Shown piece after piece: positions 54,978 to 63,525 of a stretch of DNA of 64,000 nt. Position 1 is the stretch's first letter, and every line of letters begins with the position of its first letter. The stretch covers positions 1 to 64,000 of the forward strand of contig NZ_SRZY01000002.1 of assembly GCF_006476045.1 (NCBI RefSeq), in the 5' to 3' direction. The position numbers and the translations under genes are program-made. Source of the DNA: Sphingobacterium lumbrici (lineage in GTDB: Bacteria; Bacteroidota; Bacteroidia; Sphingobacteriales; Sphingobacteriaceae). The notes beneath the pieces were generated by a model. That model was not told the DNA's origin. It made no database searches and saw nothing but the letters and a program-made list of their open reading frames with translations.

Positions 54978-57395
54978 TTAATATATCTTAGGATATTGCT
55001 GCGGATTCACTTCGGTCATGATTTGGTAGGCTATCTCTACCACATCATCTACTGAAGGTTTCGTAAAATAGTCACCATCCGAACCATACGGAGGTCTGTG
55101 TGCTTTGGCGGTCAGTGTACGCGGCTGGCTATCCAGATGGAAGTAGCCTTGCTGTATTTCCAATATTTGCTGTAGGATAAACGCAGATGCTCCACCAGGT
55201 ACATCTTCGTCGACCACCAAAAGACGATTGGTTTTCTGAAGAGATTGTGCGCAGACCTGTGTTCGATCAAATGGTTGTAAGCACTGAATATCCACTATTT
55301 CAATAGAAATACCAATTTTTTCTAATTCTGAAGTTGCTTCCTGTACGATACGTAAAGTAGAACCATACGAGACCACCGTAATATCCGATCCACTACGAAT
55401 TACTTCTGCTAAGCCCAACGGAACAGTGAATTCGCCGACATTACTAGGCATTTTTTCTTTTAAACGATACCCGTTTAGGCATTCGATGACCAAAGCAGGA
55501 TCATCCGATTTTAAAAGTGTATTATACATTCCCGCAGCTTGGGTCATATTTCGTGGCACACAGATATGTAAGCCACGTAAGCTTCCCAATAAAAGTGCCA
55601 TCGGAGAACCTGAGTGCCATATCCCTTCCAGACGATGTCCGCGTGTACGAATAATGAGAGGTGCTTTTTGCTGACCTTTCGAACGATAACTTAAAGACGC
55701 TAAATCGTCACTCAACACCGGCAACGCATACATTAAATAATCCAGATACTGTATTTCGGCAATAGGTTTGAAGCCACGAAGAGCCAGACCTAGCCCTTTG
55801 CCAATAATAGCTGATTCACGAATTCCGGTATCAAAAATGCGTAAATCACCAAATTTCTCTTGCAAACCAGCAAATCCTTGGTTTACATCTCCTATTTTCC
55901 CTACGTCTTCTCCGAATGCGATTAAACGATCATCCTTGGAAAAATTCGCTTCGAAACAGGCATTCAATACTTCACGTCCGTCTACGATTTTTGCATCCTC
56001 TTCATATTCCGGTTTTGTTCCGGAAATGTTGAAGGCCGAATTTTGGCTTTCTACAAATAGGTTATCATTGTACCGTTGTCGATTCAGTTCCTGTTGTTTT
56101 TTATACCATGCAATCAGTTCGTCCTTTTCGGGAGAACTTGTAAAACGCAATTCACGTAAGACAAGACGAACAGTAGAATATATTTCTTTTAGAGAAGGCT
56201 CTGTTATCGATTGCAGTGTTTTCAGTGGCAACTCAATAACTTCGTTATCCATTTTCGACAATAAATCGATAGCTTCTTCTAAATCCCCTTGAATGGTTTG
56301 GCGATAATCTGCCCACGCTTTCTTTTGCTCGTCACGAACAATTTTTTTGGCCTCTGTTTCTATCGCTTCCAACTCTTCTGACGATGCGATTCCTGCCTCC
56401 ACCAGCCAGTCACGCATCTTCACGTTGCAATCATATTCCTTTTCCCAATCCAATCTTTCCTGAGATTTATAACGTTCATGCGAACCAGAGGAAGAATGAC
56501 CTAAGGGTTGTGTAAGATCGGTGACATGCACAAAGCACGGTATATGTTGTTCTCGAGCTATTTTAGCGGCTTTTTCATACGTCTCACAAAGCCCCGGATA
56601 ATCCCAGCCCCTTACTTTAAAAATTTCAAAACCTTCACCTTTGTGATCGCGTTGAAAACCTCTTAATGCTTCTGATATATCTGCTTTGGTTGTTTGGATT
56701 TCGTTGGGGACAGATATCCCATATCCATCATCCCAAACGGAAATGACAACGGGAATCTGTTTCACTCCAGCGGCATTTATCGTTTCCCAGAATACACCTT
56801 CGGAAGTAGATGCGTTACCTATTGTACAAAAAACGACTTCGTTACCTTGGTTAGAAAAATAGTTTAAATAAGAAAGATCAACATTTGTTCTATATAATTT
56901 AGAGGCTAGTCCTAATCCCATTATACGAGACATCTGCCCACCAGTCGTCGAGATATCAGATACTGAATTTTTTTGCTGTGTCTGATTCACCCAATTACCC
57001 TCATCATCGACCAAACTTTTGGAAAAATGGGCAACCATTTGTCGTCCTCCTGATGAAATATCAGCTTCTAAGTTCGGATTGGCATAGAGTTGGGAAAAGA
57101 AATGATAGATTGAACTAATTCCAGATGCAAAAGCAAATGTCTGGTCACGGTAGTAACCTGAACGCCAGTCACCGTTTTGGAAAACTTTAGCCAAAGCTAT
57201 CTGCGCCAATTCTTTTCCATCGCCAAAGATTCCGAATTTTGCCTTACCTGTAAGTACTTCCTTTCGTCCTAATAAACTAACATATCTGCTTTGTAAGGCT
57301 AATTTATAATCATCTAAAATAATATAGCGAAAATCATCAAAGCTTAATTTTGACGATGACAAATCAGTTGGCACATTCAAATTCGTTTCTGACAT
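54978..57395 (-). CDS. Fused alpha/beta E1 component of an alpha-ketoacid dehydrogenase
   Basis: The 805-residue protein joins an alpha-type E1 half (about 1-430; thiamine diphosphate motif around CTIGNASTSEG and WDDGYGISVPNE) and a beta-type half (about 455-805; GREVLNACFEANFSKDD, FGEDVGKIGDVNQGF, EIQYLDYLMYALPVLSDDLA). In two-subunit enzymes these are separate. It likely feeds a branched-chain 2-oxoacid or similar dehydrogenase complex, whose E2 and E3 are not in the window. It converges with the ROK kinase and is divergent from a hypothetical gene. Confidence 0.92.
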   Translation of the reverse strand: MSETNLNVPTDLSSSKLSFDDFRYIILDDYKLALQSRYVSLLGRKEVLTGKAKFGIFGDGKELAQIALAKVFQNGDWRSGYYRDQTFAFASGISSIYHFFSQLYANPNLEADISSGGRQMVAHFSKSLVDDEGNWVNQTQQKNSVSDISTTGGQMSRIMGLGLASKLYRTNVDLSYLNYFSNQGNEVVFCTIGNASTSEGVFWETINAAGVKQIPVVISVWDDGYGISVPNEIQTTKADISEALRGFQRDHKGEGFEIFKVRGWDYPGLCETYEKAAKIAREQHIPCFVHVTDLTQPLGHSSSGSHERYKSQERLDWEKEYDCNVKMRDWLVEAGIASSEELEAIETEAKKIVRDEQKKAWADYRQTIQGDLEEAIDLLSKMDNEVIELPLKTLQSITEPSLKEIYSTVRLVLRELRFTSSPEKDELIAWYKKQQELNRQRYNDNLFVESQNSAFNISGTKPEYEEDAKIVDGREVLNACFEANFSKDDRLIAFGEDVGKIGDVNQGFAGLQEKFGDLRIFDTGIRESAIIGKGLGLALRGFKPIAEIQYLDYLMYALPVLSDDLASLSYRSKGQQKAPLIIRTRGHRLEGIWHSGSPMALLLGSLRGLHICVPRNMTQAAGMYNTLLKSDDPALVIECLNGYRLKEKMPSNVGEFTVPLGLAEVIRSGSDITVVSYGSTLRIVQEATSELEKIGISIEIVDIQCLQPFDRTQVCAQSLQKTNRLLVVDEDVPGGASAFILQQILEIQQGYFHLDSQPRTLTAKAHRPPYGSDGDYFTKPSVDDVVEIAYQIMTEVNPQQYPKIY

Positions 57396-57414
57396 TTCTT
57401 TTTTGGGTTTCCTA

Positions 57415-57422
57415 CAAAAGTA
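57415..57422 (-). promoter_or_regulatory. E1 dehydrogenase promoter, -7 element
   Basis: TACTTTTG on the minus strand, an exact TAnnTTTG match, 20 bases before the E1 start. A similar TACTTTTA lies on the plus strand near 57500 and may serve the divergent gene. Confidence 0.5.
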
Positions 57423-57517
57423 CTAAAATTCCTTTTTACAATATAGTTAATAATTTATTAATATCCTTAAATAATAGATCTTAATTACGTACTTTTAAGG
57501 CCTATTACATCGTATTT

Positions 57518-58258
57518 ATGAGTGCTAGTATTATATCAACAACTAAAAAAAATGACTCCGCCTGCTTAGGAGATTTAGAAAAAACCGTAATTCTCAATAC
57601 GTTAATGTCCGTTCCCTTTTCCGAAAGAGATCAAAAATGGCGTGATGATTTTTTATATTGTTTACCCGAAGCTAATCTTAAACTAGGAAATCCTGAAGTC
57701 GTCATAGCGAGTGATGGGTTTCCATACATTCAATTGGAAACCGTTAATCCGAACGAGAATTTCCATGCATATATTATTAACAAACAATTACCCACCTTAC
57801 TTTCGCAAGGTTTTGGGTTAGTAATCAATCCACAGCATAATCGGTTAGATTGGATGCTATCTTATGGCGATCTTGTCAATTACGAATTGAATGATTCATT
57901 CTATACTGATGATAGTATCTTTTCGAATAATAAAGAAAGTATAGCGATTGGTAAAGATGAAAAAATATTAACAGGACAACCGGCAGACAGCATTTTGCCA
58001 AAATACTTACGTACTCAGTTAAAAGAGTATTTAATTCACATGGGGGTTAAAACACCTAAGATCATGCTCATCGCCCGCAATTATGAAGATGAAAATTTGG
58101 TATCCCAAGATCTGGTATTTAATATCACACCTGTTCAGTTTAGAAGTGAGAAAGCATATCATGAGATCATGTCTGCTATCGCGTGGTTTTTACCAAAACA
58201 TTATTCTTTTATGGGAGTAGATGAAATGGCTATCGCAAATGGTTTTCAAGCATTATAA
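57518..58258 (+). CDS. Conserved hypothetical protein
   Basis: The 246-residue protein has no signal peptide or membrane span. The N-terminal part includes VPFSERDQKWRDDFLYCLP and a strand DGFPYIQLETVNPNENFHAY; the C-terminal part has YLRTQLKEYLIHMGVKTPKI and ITPVQFRSEKAYHEIMSAI. It is predicted alpha/beta but I do not recognise the family. It is divergent from the E1 gene and followed by a DUF1080 gene 7 bases later, so the two may be one transcript. Confidence 0.7.
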   Translation: MSASIISTTKKNDSACLGDLEKTVILNTLMSVPFSERDQKWRDDFLYCLPEANLKLGNPEVVIASDGFPYIQLETVNPNENFHAYIINKQLPTLLSQGFGLVINPQHNRLDWMLSYGDLVNYELNDSFYTDDSIFSNNKESIAIGKDEKILTGQPADSILPKYLRTQLKEYLIHMGVKTPKIMLIARNYEDENLVSQDLVFNITPVQFRSEKAYHEIMSAIAWFLPKHYSFMGVDEMAIANGFQAL

Positions 58259-58265
58259 ATACAAA

Positions 58266-59075
58266 ATGAAGATTAAAACAAAAATGCTATGCATCCTTGG
58301 ACTGGGGCTCTTGGCAAGTTCTTTTACACTATTACATCAAAAGCAGAATGAGGAATGGAAACCCCTGTTTAATGGAAAGGATCTAGGTGGATGGACGGTA
58401 AAGATTTATCCATACGAGGTGGGTGAAAATTATGCCAATACATTCAGAGTAGCGGGTGATGTTATTCAAGTGAATTACGATGGATACGGAAAATCCTTTG
58501 ATAATCGATTTGGGCATCTTTATTATAATACTCCTTACTCTCACTATCATTTAAAATTGGAATACCGATTTATCGGGGATCTATATCCCGGAGCACCGAG
58601 CTACACCCTGCGAAATAGTGGTGTAATGTTTCATTCTCAAGATCCGAAAACAATGCCTGCCAACCAAGATTGGCCAATATCTGTAGAAATGCAATTTCTT
58701 GGCGGGTTGAGTGATGGAAAAGCACGTACTACGGGCAACATGTGCTCCCCCGGCACACATATCTATTACAAAGGTGAACTGCTAGAAACACACTGTATAA
58801 ACTCAACTTCAAAAACTTACGATGGAAATCAATGGGTAAAAGCAGAACTTATTGTGCTGGGAGATTCAATTATCCACCATATTATAGAGGGTGATACCGT
58901 ATTGAGTTATTCAAAGCCACATATAGGAGGTCCGGTAGTCAATAATTTTGACCCTCGGATTAAGATAGATGGCACGGCACTAAAAAGAGGATTTATTGCG
59001 CTGCAAAGTGAGGGGCAGCCTATTGAGTTTAGAAAAATTTTATTAAAAGATCTTTCTAACGGTACGAAAAACTAA
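58266..59075 (+). CDS. DUF1080 (3-keto-glycoside hydrolase-like) secreted protein
   Basis: The start at 58266 gives a signal peptide (MLCILGLGLLASSF); a start 45 bases upstream would add cytoplasmic residues and overlap the preceding gene. The 269-residue protein has WKPLFNGKDLGGWTV, the diagnostic N-terminal DUF1080 motif, and a C-terminal RGFIALQSEGQPIEFRKIL strand. Members act on keto-sugars in carbohydrate breakdown; the exact substrate is unknown. It is followed by a Nudix gene after 4 bases. Confidence 0.88.
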   Translation: MKIKTKMLCILGLGLLASSFTLLHQKQNEEWKPLFNGKDLGGWTVKIYPYEVGENYANTFRVAGDVIQVNYDGYGKSFDNRFGHLYYNTPYSHYHLKLEYRFIGDLYPGAPSYTLRNSGVMFHSQDPKTMPANQDWPISVEMQFLGGLSDGKARTTGNMCSPGTHIYYKGELLETHCINSTSKTYDGNQWVKAELIVLGDSIIHHIIEGDTVLSYSKPHIGGPVVNNFDPRIKIDGTALKRGFIALQSEGQPIEFRKILLKDLSNGTKN

Positions 59076-59079
59076 AAAA

Positions 59080-59529
59080 ATGTTTCTATTTAACGTAAGA
59101 GTTTACGGGATACTGATTAATGAGAAACAGCAGGTCCTCATAAGTGATGAGCGCACACAGAATGTTTCTTTTACTAAATTTCCGGGTGGAGGTCTTGAGT
59201 TTGGGGAAGGACTTATAGATGCATTGAAAAGAGAGTACTTGGAAGAATGTAATGTTCATATAGAAGTACTCAAACATATTTATACTACTGATTTTTTTGA
59301 GAAATCGAGTTTCAATGAAAGCCAGATTATTTCCATTTATTATCAGGTAAAACCCTTGGAACCAATTGGGATTGAAATTAAAGAAAAAGCGTTTGATTTT
59401 GATGCAGACAATGTAATAGATAAAATTGAATCCTTTAGATTTATAGATATTAACGCCTTAGATTTAACAGATCTGACTTTCAAAACGGACAAAGCAGCTT
59501 GGGAAAAGTTTATTAAAATGAACAGATAA
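59080..59529 (+). CDS. Nudix hydrolase
   Basis: The 149-residue protein carries the Nudix box GGGLEFGEGLIDALKREYLEECN (residues about 33-55; split: GGGLEFGEGLIDALK then REYLEECN), with the catalytic R-E-x-L-E-E intact and Asn in place of the final Gly. Such enzymes hydrolyse nucleoside diphosphates linked to another group. The substrate is not predictable. The start is 4 bases after the DUF1080 stop. A terminator-like hairpin is 188 bases downstream, and 59530-59716 holds no gene that I can support. Confidence 0.88.
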   Translation: MFLFNVRVYGILINEKQQVLISDERTQNVSFTKFPGGGLEFGEGLIDALKREYLEECNVHIEVLKHIYTTDFFEKSSFNESQIISIYYQVKPLEPIGIEIKEKAFDFDADNVIDKIESFRFIDINALDLTDLTFKTDKAAWEKFIKMNR

Positions 59530-59716
59530 TGTTTTTATGGCTGCTGGTTTCATATCAGACGAGATGAAGGATTTTTACTTATTATTTGGTAATCCAAAAA
59601 ATGCTTTATAATTTTAGTTGTTACCTAATAAACAGATGTTTAAACTAGGGGCAACATTTTTGGATTTGGAAAACACCTAGTTCTATAGGGTTTTTATTAA
59701 TAGTTAGTGTGATTTT

Positions 59717-59747
59717 AAGGCGATATTCCCGTATCGCCTTATTTTTA
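59717..59747 (+). terminator. Terminator downstream of the Nudix gene
   Basis: AAGGCGATA and TATCGCCTT form nine pairs with a 6-base loop, followed by ATTTTTAT. On the minus strand there is no proper T run, so it mainly serves plus-strand transcripts. Confidence 0.65.
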
Positions 59748-59752
59748 TAGCA

Positions 59753-59881
59753 TTACTTAAGGAAATAGGCCAGGAGCGCAATAATAACACCTACTGCAAC
59801 AATAAGCCATTTAAACTTATCGCCATTATTTCCTTCATTGCTCTTATATCTATAGTCCCTTTTATACTTGCTCATATCCAT
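59753..59881 (-). CDS. Small single-span membrane protein
   Basis: The 42-residue protein starts with MDMSKYKRDYRYKS, then has one hydrophobic helix (WLIVAVGVIIALLAYF, about 25-40) and ends with LK. The ATG at 59881 gives the full N-terminus; a second ATG at 59875 is possible. Charged N-terminus and short C-terminus predict the N-terminal end in the cytoplasm. It lies 50 bases after rlmH on the same strand and would be cotranscribed. I know no function. Confidence 0.62.
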   Translation of the reverse strand: MDMSKYKRDYRYKSNEGNNGDKFKWLIVAVGVIIALLAYFLK

Positions 59882-59931
59882 ATCTTGTTCCTTTTTTTGT
59901 TTGGATGGTTATATTATAATGATTATTTCCG

Positions 59932-60405
59932 CTATTCATGATGGTAGGGCTCACCTTTCATAATGGAAAATCCTCTATATATTTGCTCTATAAAAAACAG
60001 TCTAACCATTTGATGTGAAAAAGTCAACTTTGAAAGTGAAAGACTATAATTTGCCCGCTGCTTTACTAGATCCGAAAATCCATAAGGCCCACCGATAAGA
60101 AATACCAGATGTTGAACGCTAGATACCATTTTTTGTTCCAGAAAGCTAGACAATTCTACCGATCGCAGTTCCTTTCCAAACTCATCCAATAATATAACAA
60201 AGTCTTGTGACGTGATATTTTTTAAAAAAAGTTCTGCTTCTTTTTCCTTTTGTTGTGCTTCGGATATATTCTTAACATTCTTAATGTCGGGCATGATGAC
60301 CATTTGAAAAGAAATGTAATGTTTTAATCTTTTTAAATACTTCTCTATCCCTTCCTGAATATACTTATCATCTGTCTTTCCAATACACAATAATGTAATT
60401 CTCAT
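59932..60405 (-). CDS. rlmH: 23S rRNA (pseudouridine-1915-N3)-methyltransferase RlmH
   Basis: The 157-residue protein is a SPOUT methyltransferase: MRITLLCIGKTDDKYIQEGI at the start, VILLDEFGKEL, FLIGGPYGFS (the Gly-rich SAM knot) and the C-terminal LTFSHQMVRLFFIEQIYRGF with PYHHE. It methylates the N3 of a pseudouridine in helix 69 of 23S rRNA. Length and motifs are canonical. The gene is followed by the small membrane protein, 50 bases on. Confidence 0.96.
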   Translation of the reverse strand: MRITLLCIGKTDDKYIQEGIEKYLKRLKHYISFQMVIMPDIKNVKNISEAQQKEKEAELFLKNITSQDFVILLDEFGKELRSVELSSFLEQKMVSSVQHLVFLIGGPYGFSDLVKQRANYSLSLSKLTFSHQMVRLFFIEQIYRGFSIMKGEPYHHE

Positions 60406-60451
60406 CCGTATAATTTGTTTTTAAAAGGTGATGCGGCTCATGTTGATAAAC

Positions 60452-60480
60452 AAAAAACTCTCCACCAGAGTGAAGAGTTT
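60452..60480 (-). terminator. Terminator of the YceI-family gene
   Basis: On the minus strand an 11-pair stem (60455-60465 with 60470-60480, including a G-U pair) with a 4-base loop ends in a run of T residues. It lies 22 bases beyond the YceI-gene stop. Confidence 0.75.
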
Positions 60481-60502
60481 AAGCTATATTATTAAAATGA
60501 TC

Positions 60503-61132
60503 TTACTTTTTAGCAACAACAGTCACTTTGAAGTTGATTTCTTTAGAAATCAAATCATCTTGCTTACCAGAATAATTTACCCCCCAATCTTCACGTGCTA
60601 TATTGAAATCTGAAGTAGTTTTTACAGTAGCATCTGTAACTTCATCAACTTTTGCATCGAATGTGATGTTTTTAGAAATACCTTTAATCGTTAAGTTACC
60701 AGAAATAACGGCATCGTTAGCAGTAGCTCCAGCTTTTACATCAGTAATTACAAACGAAGCCTCAGGATATTCAGCTACAGCGAAGAAATCATCCGCTTTC
60801 AAGTGACCATCCAGTTTTTCTTTGTATTCGCCATCTAAGTCAGTGCTATTGATAGAAGTCATATCCAACACAAAACTGCCGCCTGTGATAGCTCCGTTAT
60901 CAACATGAATTGAACCAGATTTTACGTTGACCGTACCTGTATGTGCACCGGTAACTTTAGTTCCGGTCCATACCAATGTAGATTCCGCAGCGTCCACGGT
61001 ATATGCTTCACCCACTACTTGATCAACAGTTTCAACCGAATCAGTTGTTTCAGCTTTTTTACCTTCCGGGTTGCCGACACACGATGCTAATACCATAGCA
61101 GCAGCTGCCGAGAATAAAACAATTTTTTTCAT
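60503..61132 (-). CDS. YceI-family lipoprotein
   Basis: The 209-residue protein has a lipoprotein signal ending in VLASC (Cys18), a Glu/Thr/Val linker, and a YceI lipocalin-like barrel from about residue 43: YTVDAAESTLVWTGTKVTG, GSIHVDNGAITGGSF, ISGNLTIKGISKNITF, and FNIAREDWGVNYSG. YceI domains hold isoprenoid-type ligands in an eight-stranded barrel. The lipid anchor would put it on the periplasmic or outer-membrane face. A TATTTTTG promoter element lies on the minus strand at 61171-61178. Confidence 0.92.
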   Translation of the reverse strand: MKKIVLFSAAAAMVLASCVGNPEGKKAETTDSVETVDQVVGEAYTVDAAESTLVWTGTKVTGAHTGTVNVKSGSIHVDNGAITGGSFVLDMTSINSTDLDGEYKEKLDGHLKADDFFAVAEYPEASFVITDVKAGATANDAVISGNLTIKGISKNITFDAKVDEVTDATVKTTSDFNIAREDWGVNYSGKQDDLISKEINFKVTVVAKK

Positions 61133-61239
61133 TTCAATATTTGGATTATATGTTTAAACTTTTATTTACACAAAAATAAAATTCTTATCACACTTATCTC
61201 TATCAAATTAATTTATTAACATTTAAAAGACATTTCTCA

Positions 61240-62565
61240 TTAGTGGCCAGAAGGTTGTACATCCACCCTTGTAATATCAGCACCCAATGCCTTCAAACGT
61301 TCTTCAATATCTTGATAACCTCTTTCAATCTGTTCTATATTAAAAATTGTTGATTTCCCCTGAGCTGATAGTGCAGCGATCAACAAAGAAACGCCTGCAC
61401 GGATATCAGGGGATGACATAGAAATACCTCTTAGTTTCGTTTGTTTATTCAGACCAATCACCGTTGCTCTATGCGGATCACAAAGAATAATCTGCGCCCC
61501 CATATCAATCAATTTATCGACAAAAAACAATCTACTTTCAAACATCTTCTGATGAATAAGTACATTTCCTTTTGCCTGAATAGCTGTTACCAATACGATA
61601 CTTAACAGGTCGGGTGTAAATCCAGGCCAAGGTGCGTCCGAAATAGTCAGGATAGAGCCATCTATAAACGTATCAATTTCATAAGAATCTTGGGCCGGTA
61701 TAAAAATATCATCTCCACGCAGTTCCATTTTGATACCTAGTCTTGAAAATACAGAAGGAATCACACCTAACTCGTTATAACAAACATTTTTGATCGTAAT
61801 TTCCGAACCTGTCATTGCGGCCAATCCGATAAATGATCCGATCTCAATCATATCGGGTAGCATTCTATGCTCCGTACCTCCCAGTTTATCTACACCGTCT
61901 ATCGTCAACAAATTAGAACCAATACCCGTTATCTTTGCGCCCATTCTATTGAGCATCTTACAGAGCTGTTGTAAGTAAGGTTCACAAGCAGCATTGTAAA
62001 TTGTAGTCGTCCCTTTAGCCAGTACCGCAGCCATGATAATATTTGCAGTCCCTGTTACCGAGGCTTCATCCAATAAAAGATATGCACCTTTCAACGCTGT
62101 AGCATCTACATTGAAAAAATGATTCTCAGCATCATAGATAAACTTTGCGCCTAACTTCTCAAATCCCAAAAAATGGGTATCCAAACGGCGGCGACCTATT
62201 TTGTCTCCTCCCGGTTTAGGAATGGCTGCTTTTCCGAACCTAGCCAATAAAGGCCCAACGATCATAATTGATCCACGTAATCCCCCTCCTTTTTGTTTAA
62301 AGTCATCAGAAGCAAAATAATCAATATTGATATCTTTTGCTTCAAACTCGTACGTATCCTTATTTAATCGGTTAACAATTACTCCCAAAGAACCTAAAAG
62401 TTCGATAAGCTTGTTGACATCCTTTATGTCCGGAATATTACTTATGGTAATCTTTTCCTCGGTCAGCAATACAGCCGACAATATTTGTAATGCTTCATTT
62501 TTGGCTCCCTGAGGAACAATCTCACCCTTTAATGGTTTACCGCCAATAATCTCAAAAGCGTTCAT
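61240..62565 (-). CDS. murA: UDP-N-acetylglucosamine 1-carboxyvinyltransferase with Asp in place of the catalytic Cys
   Basis: The start at 62565 (MNAFEIIGGKPL) gives a 441-residue protein of normal MurA length; an upstream frame would add 40 residues that cross a terminator hairpin. The N-terminal GGKPLKGEIVPQGAKNEAL holds the Lys/Asn of the substrate site. The loop after PGG reads PGGDKIGRR: Asp121 replaces the usual Cys (Cys115 in E. coli). It transfers enolpyruvate to UDP-GlcNAc, the first committed step of peptidoglycan synthesis. Enzymes with this Asp are active and insensitive to fosfomycin. The gene follows DUF4290. Confidence 0.95.
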   Translation of the reverse strand: MNAFEIIGGKPLKGEIVPQGAKNEALQILSAVLLTEEKITISNIPDIKDVNKLIELLGSLGVIVNRLNKDTYEFEAKDINIDYFASDDFKQKGGGLRGSIMIVGPLLARFGKAAIPKPGGDKIGRRRLDTHFLGFEKLGAKFIYDAENHFFNVDATALKGAYLLLDEASVTGTANIIMAAVLAKGTTTIYNAACEPYLQQLCKMLNRMGAKITGIGSNLLTIDGVDKLGGTEHRMLPDMIEIGSFIGLAAMTGSEITIKNVCYNELGVIPSVFSRLGIKMELRGDDIFIPAQDSYEIDTFIDGSILTISDAPWPGFTPDLLSIVLVTAIQAKGNVLIHQKMFESRLFFVDKLIDMGAQIILCDPHRATVIGLNKQTKLRGISMSSPDIRAGVSLLIAALSAQGKSTIFNIEQIERGYQDIEERLKALGADITRVDVQPSGH

Positions 62566-62609
62566 AGTCTTATTTAGTAGTATTGAAAAATAATCTTTTA
62601 AAAACAAAA

Positions 62610-62642
62610 CCTTCATGTCCGTAACACCAACGGCCATGAAGG
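62610..62642 (-). terminator. Terminator between DUF4290 gene and murA
   Basis: On the minus strand CCTTCATGGCCGT and ACGGACATGAAGG pair over 12 of 13 positions with a 7-base loop, and a T-rich stretch (TTTTGTTTTT) follows. It separates the DUF4290 transcript from murA and supports the shorter murA start. Confidence 0.75.
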
Positions 62643-62733
62643 CTCTTGATGACCATTGGAGACAGACCCTTCCAGAAAAAAACAAGTAACTAAATATACA
62701 TCTTGTTACTTATTTCAAACAACTTCGTATTCC

Positions 62734-63468
62734 TTACTTTTTATACGTATTACTCTGATAAGGCTTTCTATTATTGTTACTGCTGCTGGTACCGCTCATT
62801 TTTCGTCTACCATTATTGTTATTATTACTGCTACTTTGTCTTTTGTTATTCTGATTACTTTTCTGGTTACTCGACGCAGTAACTTGTGTTTTCCCCCTAT
62901 TACCCGGAGGAGGGGTACGGAAATCTAATTTAGTAAGAACCGTATCTTGTGGAAGGGTTAATACTCCTTTTGACAGCTCCTTTAAATCTTCAATGATCTG
63001 TAAGTCATTTACTGAATCTTTGTTCCAAGTGATGTAAGCCATTTTCATAAAGTTGGCTACACTCAAGGTCATACGCTGTTTTACCTCTTCATTAGTCACG
63101 CCTTTCGCTTTCTCAATCATTTGCTCAACAATATGACCATAATGTTTGAAACGTATTCTATTTTGGGGGTATGGAATAGGTTGAGGCTTCACATTCATAT
63201 CCTCTTTTGTAGGGATAGGATAAGGAGAATCTACATCTATTTTAAAATCAGAAATGATATGAAGATGATCCCAAAGTTTATGTTTAAAATCTGATACATC
63301 TCGTAAGTGAGGGTTAAGTACTCCCATCATATCTATAACGACTTGCGCTAATCTATTGCGCTCTTCTTTTTCGGGTATAGAACAAATATGGTCAACCATA
63401 TTTTGTACATTCCTTCCATATTCGGCCAAAATTAAATTTGGACGGGTACTGTTATAATCAAAATTCAT
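62734..63468 (-). CDS. DUF4290 domain protein
   Basis: The 244-residue protein has an N-terminal helical domain of DUF4290 (about 5-180): DYNSTRPNLILAEYGRNVQN, KEERNRLAQVVIDMMGVLNP, and FKHYGHIVEQMIEKAKGV. The last 50 residues are low-complexity and rich in Asn, Ser, Arg and Lys (for example SSSNNNNNGRRK). The family is found next to murA in Bacteroidota and its function is unknown. The low-complexity tail looks suited to nucleic-acid or wall-polymer contact, but this is a guess. Confidence 0.85.
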   Translation of the reverse strand: MNFDYNSTRPNLILAEYGRNVQNMVDHICSIPEKEERNRLAQVVIDMMGVLNPHLRDVSDFKHKLWDHLHIISDFKIDVDSPYPIPTKEDMNVKPQPIPYPQNRIRFKHYGHIVEQMIEKAKGVTNEEVKQRMTLSVANFMKMAYITWNKDSVNDLQIIEDLKELSKGVLTLPQDTVLTKLDFRTPPPGNRGKTQVTASSNQKSNQNNKRQSSSNNNNNGRRKMSGTSSSNNNRKPYQSNTYKK

Positions 63469-63525
63469 ATAGAATGGTTAAACGCTATAATAACGCTATT
63501 TATATTATTTTATTTCAAAGTCCTA

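Noticed and set aside
58221..58265. Longer start of the DUF1080 gene
   Set aside because: It would place basic cytoplasmic residues before the signal peptide and overlap the previous gene by 38 bases.
62566..62685. Longer murA start
   Set aside because: The extra 40 residues are not MurA-like and cross a terminator hairpin at 62610-62642.
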